Positions 29,998-37,600 of a stretch of DNA of 41,351 nt are shown here, piece after piece. Numbering within the stretch: position 1 is the stretch's first letter; each line of letters starts with the position of its first letter. The position numbers and the translations under genes are program-made. Below the pieces are notes generated by a model. It ran no database searches, had not been told where the DNA came from, and saw only the letters and a program-made list of their open reading frames with translations. Origin of the DNA: a bacterium (GTDB lineage Bacteria; Hinthialibacterota; Hinthialibacteria; OLB16); NCBI GenBank assembly GCA_022072055.1, contig JAJVIK010000003.1, positions 1 through 41,351 on the forward strand. Reading direction: 5' to 3'.

Positions 29998-30942
29998 TTA
30001 GGAAAAGGCCTCATTCCAGACTCGGCGGAACGCTTCGGGCGCCTCGGCGGTGAAGCTCATCGCCTCGCGGGAGGTGGGGTGGGTGAACTCCAGGCGCTCG
30101 GCGTGCAGGAGAATCCCGGGGTAGTCCCTGAGAAGCGGATTGAGCGCGGGCAGCGGCCAGCGCTTGGGGTCATACCCGTAGAGTGTGTCCAACACGATCG
30201 GGCAGCGCAGGCTCTCCAGGTGCACCCGGATTTGATGGGTGCGCCCGGTCACCGGGTGGAGCAGAAGGCCGACAAGCGGAGCTCGCGCGGCCGCGCGAGC
30301 GAACTGCGTGAGGGAATGTCTGCCGGCGGGGAGAAGCGCCATCTTCCTTCGGCGCGTGGGATGTCTCCCCAGCGCCCCTTCCACCACGCCCTCGGCTCCC
30401 GGATCCGCTCCCAGACAGATTGCGCGATAGGTTTTCCGAACCAGGCGCTTGCGGAAGAGGTCCGCGAGGAGCTCGTGCGAGCGGGTGTGCTTGGCCACCA
30501 CAAGTAGCCCCGACGTGACCTGGTCGAGTCGGTGTACAATTCCGGGCCGGAGGACACCTCCCACTCCCGACAGGTCCTTCAGGTGGAACAGCAAGGCGTT
30601 CACCAGGGTCCCGGAGGTGCGCGAGGGGGTCGGGTGGGTCGGCATTCCCACCGGTTTCACCACGACCGCGATATCCTGGTCCTGGTACAGGATTTCAATC
30701 GAATGCGGTTCCGGACGAATCAAGGAAGCAGTCGGCGGGGGCATCTGGATTTCCACCCAGGAGACATTGCGGAGCCGGAAGTTCGCCTTGCGGACCGGCC
30801 CCGCGCTGGTGTGGATCTGACCGTGGGCGATCAAGTCCTGGATCCGAGTCCGGGAAAGGTCTGGGAGGCGCTCCGCGAGGAATAAGTCTATTCGCTTTTC
30901 CTGATCCTCGGGGCCGGGGAGGATCCGCAAATGGCCGCTCAC
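29998..30942 (-). CDS. RluA family pseudouridine synthase
   Basis: A 314-residue enzyme that isomerises uridines in rRNA or tRNA. It has an N-terminal S4-like RNA-binding domain (RIDLFLAERLPDLSRTRIQDLIAHGQI, about 17-43). The catalytic core has VVVKPVGMPTHPTPS and the catalytic Asp140 in HRLDQVTSGLLVVAK, followed by GRTHQIRVHL. The start is GTG 30942, overlapping the dGTPase stop as GTGA. RluD and RluC cannot be separated by eye. It is the last gene of the rmlD-like/dgt/rluA chain. Confidence 0.93.
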   Translation of the reverse strand: MSGHLRILPGPEDQEKRIDLFLAERLPDLSRTRIQDLIAHGQIHTSAGPVRKANFRLRNVSWVEIQMPPPTASLIRPEPHSIEILYQDQDIAVVVKPVGMPTHPTPSRTSGTLVNALLFHLKDLSGVGGVLRPGIVHRLDQVTSGLLVVAKHTRSHELLADLFRKRLVRKTYRAICLGADPGAEGVVEGALGRHPTRRRKMALLPAGRHSLTQFARAAARAPLVGLLLHPVTGRTHQIRVHLESLRCPIVLDTLYGYDPKRWPLPALNPLLRDYPGILLHAERLEFTHPTSREAMSFTAEAPEAFRRVWNEAFS

Positions 30943-32144
30943 CTTGGCCTCGCCACCAGCGCGCCGGGGAAGAAGAAGGCCAGATGCTCATCCTCGGCGA
31001 AGCGGTCGGTCATTCCGGCGACATAGTCAGAGACCACGCGCTTGACCGGCTCATGGTCCACTCGCGCGCGGAATTGGGCGGCCATTTGTTCCGGGTGGGC
31101 GAAATACATCTCGAGAAGATCTCGAACCATCCGGCGTGCGCGGTCCATCTTCCGAGTGACTTGGGGGTGGCGGTAGAGCTTCGTGCGCAAGAGGGCCTTG
31201 AGCTCCGATTCCGCCTGTTTCATCGGGGCGGAGAAATCCACCACCCGTTCCAGGGAGGCAAGCGGGGGATATTCGCCTTCGCGAGGTTTCGGCGCGGGGC
31301 TCGGTGGGCCAGAGTGGAGACGGCGTTCGGTCTCTTCCGCGGCGTCGGTGACCTGGCGGTTGATGAGCTCGCGCACCGCGGCGTGCCGCTTGGCGCTTTC
31401 ATCCGCGCCGCGCGCGTGTTTCCAGATCTCCTTCCACAAGGAGGCTTCGGAAAGGACCTCCGGCGTGAGAAGCCCGGACTTGATGCCGTCGTCGATATCG
31501 TGGCTGTTGTAAGCGATGCCGTCCGCGAGATCGACCACTTGGGCTTCCAGGATCGGGCGCGCGGGTCCGGAAACGAAACGAGTGGATTTGGGGGAGGCAT
31601 AGCCTTTTCGAGTGAGTTCGGACATGGAGGCTTTCTTGGTGAAGATGGAGCGGACCTCGTAGGTCAGGTTGAGACCGGAAAAATCGGGATAGGGAGTTTC
31701 GAGCAGGTCCACGCACCGAAGCCCCTGGGCGTTATGCTCGAAGCCGCCGGAGTCGCTCATCCACTCATCGAGAACCTCCTCCACGGAATGACCGAAGGGG
31801 GTGTGGCCAAGGTCGTGCGCCAGGGCCATGGCCTCGGCCAAGTCCTCATTGAGACGCAGGAAGCGAGCGAGCGAGCGGGCGACCTGAACCACCTCGAGGG
31901 TGTGGGTGAGGCGGGTCCGGTAATAATCCCCTTCGTGGTTCACAAAGACTTGGGTCTTGTATTCGAGGCGTCTGAAGGCGGTCGAATGGATCAGCCGGTC
32001 TCGGTCGCGCTGGAAGGGAGTGCGCAGGTGGTGTTCCGGCTCCGGGTGCAGACGCCCCATGGTGTCCCCCGAGAAGCTCGCGTGGGGGGAGAGAAACTCG
32101 CGTTCGCGGGATTGGGATTCCAATCGTGAAAAAAGCCGGTTCAC
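30939..32144 (-). CDS. dgt: Deoxyguanosinetriphosphate triphosphohydrolase-like protein
   Basis: A 401-residue HD-domain dNTPase of the dGTPase family, which splits dGTP (or other dNTPs) to the nucleoside and triphosphate. The family N-terminus is visible as RTPFQRDRDRLIHSTAFRRLEYKTQVF, split here into two parts in the 41-67 region. The HD metal site uses His81 (RLTHTLEV), His110-Asp111 (AHDLGHTPFGH) and a later aspartate in VVDLADGIAYNSHDIDDG. The real start is GTG 32144, with AAGGGG about 6 bases upstream, overlapping the sugar reductase stop as GTGA. A longer open frame runs on to 32816 but is only the antisense-free shadow of the upstream gene in another frame. It fits the type 2 dGTPase-like subgroup. 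Confidence 0.92.
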   Translation of the reverse strand: MNRLFSRLESQSREREFLSPHASFSGDTMGRLHPEPEHHLRTPFQRDRDRLIHSTAFRRLEYKTQVFVNHEGDYYRTRLTHTLEVVQVARSLARFLRLNEDLAEAMALAHDLGHTPFGHSVEEVLDEWMSDSGGFEHNAQGLRCVDLLETPYPDFSGLNLTYEVRSIFTKKASMSELTRKGYASPKSTRFVSGPARPILEAQVVDLADGIAYNSHDIDDGIKSGLLTPEVLSEASLWKEIWKHARGADESAKRHAAVRELINRQVTDAAEETERRLHSGPPSPAPKPREGEYPPLASLERVVDFSAPMKQAESELKALLRTKLYRHPQVTRKMDRARRMVRDLLEMYFAHPEQMAAQFRARVDHEPVKRVVSDYVAGMTDRFAEDEHLAFFFPGALVARPR

Positions 32145-33100
32145 GTCAGCCCCTTCCGCTCCTCCCGCATGCGTTCGAGTCCCTCCTCGATTCCGACCGG
32201 GGCCCAGCCGAAGGTCTCGATGAACTTGGCCGAGACCATCGAACAATCGGCGGCGCGAGGTTCGGGCCCTTGGTAGTCGCGGATGGATTTTTTGCGGACC
32301 AAACGGGTGTCGAGACCGAAGCGCTCCGCGATGCGCATCCCCAGAGTGTAGCGGTCCACTCGATCCGGTCCGCCGAGGTGAAAAAGTCCGGCGTGCTGAT
32401 GTTCGATCGCCTCCAAGATCGCCCGGCTGGCATCTCCCTGAAAAAGGGGCGTGCGGAACTCGTCCGTGAAGAGGTCGGTCGGTTGACCGGACTCTGCATT
32501 GTGAAACAGCCAACCGATGGGGCCGGTGTGCGCGGAGTCCCCCCACCCATAGGAGAGGCCCACTCGAAAGATGGTGAGGAGTTCGGGGCGGTCGCGGAAG
32601 ATCTGCTGAAGGGCCTGCTCCGCCTCCCGTTTGGTTTGAGCATAGGTGCTCGTTGGCCGCGGTTCGTCCTTCTCGGTGTAATTCCCCTTGGCTCCATCGA
32701 AAACCAGGTCTGTGGAGGCAAAGACCATCCGAACTCCCCGGTAACACGCCGCTTGGCCGAGGCGAGCGGTCACCTCGGTGTTGAGCAGGCGGGCTTTTTC
32801 CGGGTTCTTGGCGCAAGCCTCGGTCCGCGTGAGGGCCATCAAGTGAACCACCACATCCGGCTCAAAAAGCGCCAGGAGCACCTCGGGGGCGCCCTTGCTT
32901 GCTTCCCAGCGGACTGGGGTGATGTAGGAAGCGGTTTCCTCCAAGGCCCCATGGTGGGTGGCGAAGACCTGATGGTTTCCCGCCAAGTCTCTGAGGACTC
33001 TGCCTCCCAGAAAGCCGGTCGCGCCGGTGAGCAACACGCGAGTTCCGGTCGCCTCCGGGGCCTCTGAGTTCAAATTGGGAGAAGTCGTGGTGTCGGACAT
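32141..33100 (-). CDS. dTDP-4-dehydrorhamnose reductase-like (RmlD) NAD(P)-dependent reductase
   Basis: A 319-residue extended SDR enzyme. It has the glycine-rich NAD(P) site TGATGFLGG (Gly26, Gly29, Gly32), STDLVFDG (about 129-136) and the catalytic Tyr153-x3-Lys157 in STYAQTKREAE, as in RmlD, which makes dTDP-L-rhamnose, and in methionine adenosyltransferase beta-like proteins. The start at ATG 33100 was chosen over 33241 because a TTGACC-16-GATAAT promoter lies between the two. No Shine-Dalgarno sequence precedes it and the leader would be about 10 bases. rmlA, rmlB and rmlC are not nearby, so rhamnose synthesis is not certain. Its stop overlaps dgt. Confidence 0.82.
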   Translation of the reverse strand: MSDTTTSPNLNSEAPEATGTRVLLTGATGFLGGRVLRDLAGNHQVFATHHGALEETASYITPVRWEASKGAPEVLLALFEPDVVVHLMALTRTEACAKNPEKARLLNTEVTARLGQAACYRGVRMVFASTDLVFDGAKGNYTEKDEPRPTSTYAQTKREAEQALQQIFRDRPELLTIFRVGLSYGWGDSAHTGPIGWLFHNAESGQPTDLFTDEFRTPLFQGDASRAILEAIEHQHAGLFHLGGPDRVDRYTLGMRIAERFGLDTRLVRKKSIRDYQGPEPRAADCSMVSAKFIETFGWAPVGIEEGLERMREERKGLT

Positions 33101-33116
33101 GAGCGTAAGGTCAAGG

Positions 33117-33144
33117 ATTATCACTGGAGACGGAAGGGGGTCAA
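33117..33144 (-). promoter_or_regulatory. Promoter of the rmlD-like/dgt/rluA operon
   Basis: On the minus strand, TTGACC (33139-33144), 16-base spacer, GATAAT (33117-33122), ending 16 bases before the ATG at 33100. Both boxes match five of six consensus bases. Confidence 0.6.
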
Positions 33145-33195
33145 TGGAGGCGTAGGACAGTCGCTGTGAGATTTGGAGTCCGCCGAAAATAAAAT

Positions 33196-33223
33196 TTGAC
33201 CCTCCTGTGGATTCCTGTATGCT
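33196..33223 (+). promoter_or_regulatory. Promoter of the PPC-repeat protein gene
   Basis: TTGACC (33196-33201), 16-base spacer, TATGCT (33218-33223). The transcript would have a leader of about 68 bases to GTG 33298. It is divergent from the rmlD-like promoter about 50 bases away. Confidence 0.55.
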
Positions 33224-33297
33224 CCCCATTTTCTTTTTCACAACCTTGGGCTTTCATCTTCGATTTTGCACTTTTCCCAATCTTGGGAGGCTTCGCC

Positions 33298-36285
33298 GTG
33301 AATCGCCCGTGCACTTTAATCGTCGTTCTTGTCGTGATCCTGATCCTCCGCCAAGCCGTGGGAGGCCATGCCGCGGAGGGTGCGGGGAAAGGACCCACCG
33401 TCTCCGAGGAGACCCTGAATCCGGATTTCAACGCCAATGGCTCGGTGGACCAGGAGGACCTCCTCGATCTTCTCGATCATTCCGGGGCGACTCAGGGACA
33501 GGCCGGATTTGAGATCCGGTATGACCTGAACGACGATGGCCGGATCGACGATCTGGACATGGTCATCTTCATTGATTCGTGGAAGAAAAATGTCGCGCCA
33601 CGCACCGCCATTACCCCGGACCTCCTCCGATCCAAGTTAGGGGTGTTCGAGTTCGAGCCGAAAGAGCCGGACGATCCGGCGCCCTTCCTTGAGCCGGAGG
33701 TATTCAACTTCGACAGCTCCACACTGGATACCACGGGGGATCCGCTCGAAGAGTCGCTCCCCGCCTTCCTGGTGGTTCAGGAGGCGACTCAAACGGATGG
33801 ACGCCTGGTCCATCCGGTCCTCCTCGGCAAGGAAATGGGGCTTGGTCCATACGTCGCGGTCCTCAGCGCCACCGGTCCCTTGACCCTTTCTCAATTTGAA
33901 TTGGTGAACGAAGCCCCGGTGGATGTCCCCACGGGGAGCGTTTTCCTATCCCCGCAGAGCTTCGCTCTCTCCGAGCCCCTGGACCTCACTCCTCCCGATC
34001 TGGTGATCTCAGGAAACACAACGTTGAGCGCCGCCCAGGTGGAGGTGGAGGTGACCATGGACCCCTCCAAGGCCGGATACTTGGGCTTCCCGTTTGTGAA
34101 AGGGGCCACGATGAGCATGTCGATGGTGGTTCCGGTGACCGCCGAGACAACCCTATTTGACTTGAGCAACCAGGGTGACTGGAGCCAGGTGCTCAGCTGT
34201 TTGAGATTCCGCGCCAAGGTCCCGATCGAGGGGATGGTGAAAGGGGTCCCCGTGGGGACCGGCATCCAGACCGGAGCGGTCGATATCCTATTCAGCACCA
34301 GAGGCGGCCCGACCTATCTGAGAGCGGCCTCGACCATTGGAGGGTCCTTCGCCACCCGGCAATACCATCGCCCAAAGTTCACATATGAGGGCTGCTACAA
34401 AGGGCTGGAGCCGAACGACACGGAACTCGAGGCCCCCTCGATTCCCCTGGCGGGGGTGGTGTGCATCCGAAAGGTCTCGTTGAGGAATTTCATCAACGAT
34501 CCCCCGCCGGATGCCTCCGACTGGTACTCCTTTGTTCCGGCGTTCGAGGGCGAGGCTGAGATCACCCTTGTCCAACGCGGCGGCTCGAAATCCCCCGTTA
34601 GACTGGTTCTGAAGGAAGGGGGAGTGGAGACCACCTTCTTCGATCTGAATCCTCCTGCCAAGCCCACCCTCATCAACGCCCGATCCTTCAGGATGCCGGT
34701 CCACCCCAATGTCCCCTTTGTTGTGAATCTCTCGATTTCAGACGCGCCCGAACAGTTTGTCTACTATGTGCTTTCGGCCCGCTACACACGCTTTGAGGTG
34801 AACTGTGTCCCCGAAATCGAACCCAATGACAACGATGCGGAAGCCCAGGTGCTGACCGGAGCAGGCTGTGTAAGCGGCGAGGTGCTTGGAGGAGTGGACC
34901 CCCTCGACACCTTTCGAATGGAGTCCACCACCGACAAGACCGCACAGGTCCTTCTCAGCTATAAGGTCATGGGGGATCCGGGAACCGCACAACTGCTTGA
35001 TTCCCAAGGGACTCCGATTAGGACGGTCACACTCCGGCAGAACAGACAAGCCACTTTTTTCTCGCAGTTCGGCGCCTCCACGCCCCTTACCTTCCTGATC
35101 GCGACCTCGGGCGACTCGCGTATCGAATACTCCCTGGCTTATTCCCTCACTGATGGTGGAGGCGGAGGCGGGGGGGTATGCCGGAACGAATCCCCCACGA
35201 ACACATCCCAGGCCCAGGCATTCCCGGTCAATCCTCCGGATTGCGTGAACGGATTGATCTATCCGGTCACCAAGGTGGAGTCCTGGTTCAGCTACCAGCC
35301 CGCAGAGTCGGGGGTTTTCCACGTCTTGTGCGACATGTCTGCCTTGGGAAGTTCTTTTCAAGGATCCTTTGAGGCGCGCGGGAGCAACCCGTTCGAGGCG
35401 CCGCTTAACTTTTCCAACTTGGACTATCCGGGGGGCTTCTTTCCGCTCTTCGCGCGCTTGAGTGGCGGTGTTCCCTACTTTGTCCGGTTCCTCAGCGGCG
35501 GGGATGGGAGCGCGCTGACAAGCACCCGGTATCGCTTCGCTCCGGATGGGTGCCAGGAGGAAGCGCTTCCGAATGGAAACAACTCAGCTCCGAACGCCGA
35601 GCCTTTCGGGTCGGCTTCCTGCGTGTCCGGGTATGTCACGGCGAGTGGCGACTCACGCGATTACTTCCGATACACCGAGCCGACCGGAGGCCTTCTTCGT
35701 TTCCTGATTCTGGGAAGTTCGCTCTCGCCCTTCAGCAACACGGTCGCCTCGCTCTACAACGCCGGGAACCTGGGAACTGAAGTGGACTCGACATTCGCCA
35801 GCCCGAGCTCCGCCACTTTCCTTTTCACAGACGCCGCCCCCAACAGCCAGTGGGTTATTGGGCTTGAGTGCAACCAGGATGATCTGGATTACACCATCCG
35901 CCCGTTGCCCCCCATGGCCTGCATGCCTGAAATGGAGCCGAACAACGACCCGATCTCGATGACGACGGAGTTGATCCTCACCTCAAAATGTATCGAGGGG
36001 GAGGTCAATGCAAACCCCGGCGATGGGGTGGACTATTTCCGGGTGCACTGCAACAACTCCGGTCCTCTTCGCATTGTGGTCGTCACCAATGATCACTCCA
36101 ACGCCGGTTTCGCCCAGGCGGAATTCATGGACACGCTTTCTCGCCTGGTCCAGCTTTCGGTTTTCACGGCGGGTTTCGGGGGGGCCTCTTTCGATATCGG
36201 GGCGCTCGCGGGGGAGGAGTATCTGGTGCGGATCAGCAACCTGTCGGACCCGTTCCGATACGAGCTTCGGGTTCAGGTTCCCTGA
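33298..36285 (+). CDS. Exported protein with dockerin-like module and five PPC-type repeats
   Basis: A 995-residue exported protein. GTG 33298 has GGGAGG about 7 bases upstream and starts a signal peptide (hydrophobic 6-17, then AVGGHAAEG). Two EF-hand loops of dockerin type follow at once: Asp43-Asn45-Asn47-Asp51-Asp54 and Asp76-Asn78-Asp80-Asp84-Asp87. Residues about 100-360 form a cohesin- or beta-sandwich-like region. From residue 366 come five PPC-like repeats with period 123-137, each opening with a Cys and an E-P-N-D-like turn (EPNDTE, EPNDND, ESPTNT, ALPNGN, EPNNDP) and a second Cys 21-23 residues later (C366/389, 503/524, 628/649, 752/775, 875/898). PPC domains are usually secretion-linked accessory domains of peptidases. 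No protease domain is present. A surface or matrix role is likely. Confidence 0.8.
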   Translation: MNRPCTLIVVLVVILILRQAVGGHAAEGAGKGPTVSEETLNPDFNANGSVDQEDLLDLLDHSGATQGQAGFEIRYDLNDDGRIDDLDMVIFIDSWKKNVAPRTAITPDLLRSKLGVFEFEPKEPDDPAPFLEPEVFNFDSSTLDTTGDPLEESLPAFLVVQEATQTDGRLVHPVLLGKEMGLGPYVAVLSATGPLTLSQFELVNEAPVDVPTGSVFLSPQSFALSEPLDLTPPDLVISGNTTLSAAQVEVEVTMDPSKAGYLGFPFVKGATMSMSMVVPVTAETTLFDLSNQGDWSQVLSCLRFRAKVPIEGMVKGVPVGTGIQTGAVDILFSTRGGPTYLRAASTIGGSFATRQYHRPKFTYEGCYKGLEPNDTELEAPSIPLAGVVCIRKVSLRNFINDPPPDASDWYSFVPAFEGEAEITLVQRGGSKSPVRLVLKEGGVETTFFDLNPPAKPTLINARSFRMPVHPNVPFVVNLSISDAPEQFVYYVLSARYTRFEVNCVPEIEPNDNDAEAQVLTGAGCVSGEVLGGVDPLDTFRMESTTDKTAQVLLSYKVMGDPGTAQLLDSQGTPIRTVTLRQNRQATFFSQFGASTPLTFLIATSGDSRIEYSLAYSLTDGGGGGGGVCRNESPTNTSQAQAFPVNPPDCVNGLIYPVTKVESWFSYQPAESGVFHVLCDMSALGSSFQGSFEARGSNPFEAPLNFSNLDYPGGFFPLFARLSGGVPYFVRFLSGGDGSALTSTRYRFAPDGCQEEALPNGNNSAPNAEPFGSASCVSGYVTASGDSRDYFRYTEPTGGLLRFLILGSSLSPFSNTVASLYNAGNLGTEVDSTFASPSSATFLFTDAAPNSQWVIGLECNQDDLDYTIRPLPPMACMPEMEPNNDPISMTTELILTSKCIEGEVNANPGDGVDYFRVHCNNSGPLRIVVVTNDHSNAGFAQAEFMDTLSRLVQLSVFTAGFGGASFDIGALAGEEYLVRISNLSDPFRYELRVQVP

Positions 36286-36348
36286 GGGGCCTTGTCGGAG
36301 CCTGGACCCAGATCTGGCGGAACCCGGATTTCAGTCCCATAATCCGGC

Positions 36349-37581
36349 ATGGGACTTGAACGTTTTTTCACTGACCTTTGGGGGATTTCACTGGAGGCGG
36401 GGCCTTACCTGGCTCTGGGCTTCGGCATTGCCGCGATCCTCCACCGGTATGTCAAACCCGAATGGATGGTGGGCCTTCTCGGCAAGGGGAAGATTCGCTC
36501 GACCGTGACGGCGGCGGCGGTCGGGGTTCCCCTGCCGCTGTGCTCCTGCTCCGTGGTTCCGACCGCCATCGCGATCCAGAAAAAGGGCGCCTCGCGCGGC
36601 GCGACTCTGGCATTCCTGATCTCAACCCCCGAAACAGGCGTGGACTCGATCTCGATCACCTACGGGATGATGGGGCCGGTGATGGCGGTGGCGCGCCCCC
36701 TGGCCGCGCTCTTCTCGGCCATCGGAGCGGGCCTGTTGCTGGAAGCCCTTCCGGAGAAGAAACATGCGGAGGAGCCCCCCAAAGAGCCGGTGAAGAGCTG
36801 CTGCGCCTCCAAGACCGCGAGCGAAAGCGTCTCGTCTTGCCACACGGAGCCGAAGGAAGAAGCCTCATGTTGCCATGCCGGAGGGCATGCCCAGGAAGTT
36901 CAAATCGAACCGCGCCCGCACATGGAACCTGTCATGGGTGGGTTTTCGGCGTTCCGGGAACTCCAAGGTCTGTGGCGCTCCTTCTTGATGCTCTTCGATG
37001 ACATCGCGGTGTGGATCGCGGTCGGCCTGATCCTCTCTGCGTTGGTGGGGATTCTCCTCCCGGCGGATACGCTCACCTCGGACCTCGGGCGCGGCTGGAA
37101 GGGAATGGCCCTCGCGCTCGTGATCGGCCTTCCGATGTATGTCTGCGCGACCGCCTCCACCCCGCTCGCGCTGGTGTTGATGCAGAAGGGGCTTTCGGCG
37201 GGGGCGGCGCTGGTTTTCTTGCTGGTGGGTCCGGCGACCAACATCGGGACCATTGGGATTGTCTCGAAAATGCTTGGAAAGCGGGGAGTGGTCTGCTACC
37301 TGATTTCGATTATCACCGTGGCGATCCTTTTTGGAATGGCCCTGGACTCCTTCCCCGGCGCGATCCGTCTCGCGGAAGGGTTCCACTCCCACGAGCATGG
37401 GCCGCTCTCCGGCGGCATCCTGGCGAATCTCGCGGCCGGGACCCTCTGGTTTGTCCTTCTCTGGAGAGTCGGTCGGAAATGGATCCCCGAGCGTCTCGCG
37501 AACGGGACCTCCCCGGCGGGCGCGCGGCTCGTGGAAGAGGCCGAGACGGCGCAAGGCGGATCTCACACCCGTTGCCATTAA
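36349..37581 (+). CDS. SO_0444/DUF318-type permease with a cysteine-rich loop
   Basis: A 410-residue permease of the DUF318/ArsP-like fold. VGVPLPLCSCSVVPTAIAIQKKGASRGATLAF and TSTPETGVDS-like (here STPETGVDS) segments are hallmarks, and the second half repeats the pattern as VCATASTPLALVLMQKGLSAGAALVFLLVGPATN. The central cytoplasmic loop (about 135-180) is rich in cysteine and histidine: SCCASK, SSCHTE, SCCHAGGH; the C-terminus ends RCH. This fits the Cu/Zn or arsenical efflux branch. ATG 36349 lacks a Shine-Dalgarno sequence and lies 5 bases after CATAAT (36338-36343), a leaderless layout. arsS follows after 19 bases, so organoarsenical or metal export is inferred. Confidence 0.85.
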   Translation: MGLERFFTDLWGISLEAGPYLALGFGIAAILHRYVKPEWMVGLLGKGKIRSTVTAAAVGVPLPLCSCSVVPTAIAIQKKGASRGATLAFLISTPETGVDSISITYGMMGPVMAVARPLAALFSAIGAGLLLEALPEKKHAEEPPKEPVKSCCASKTASESVSSCHTEPKEEASCCHAGGHAQEVQIEPRPHMEPVMGGFSAFRELQGLWRSFLMLFDDIAVWIAVGLILSALVGILLPADTLTSDLGRGWKGMALALVIGLPMYVCATASTPLALVLMQKGLSAGAALVFLLVGPATNIGTIGIVSKMLGKRGVVCYLISIITVAILFGMALDSFPGAIRLAEGFHSHEHGPLSGGILANLAAGTLWFVLLWRVGRKWIPERLANGTSPAGARLVEEAETAQGGSHTRCH

Positions 37582-37600
37582 GACAGCGAAGGGACTGGCG

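Noticed and set aside
32145-32816. Upstream extension of the dGTPase frame
   Set aside because: It overlaps the RmlD-like gene in another frame; the true start is GTG 32144 with a ribosome site and a GTGA overlap.
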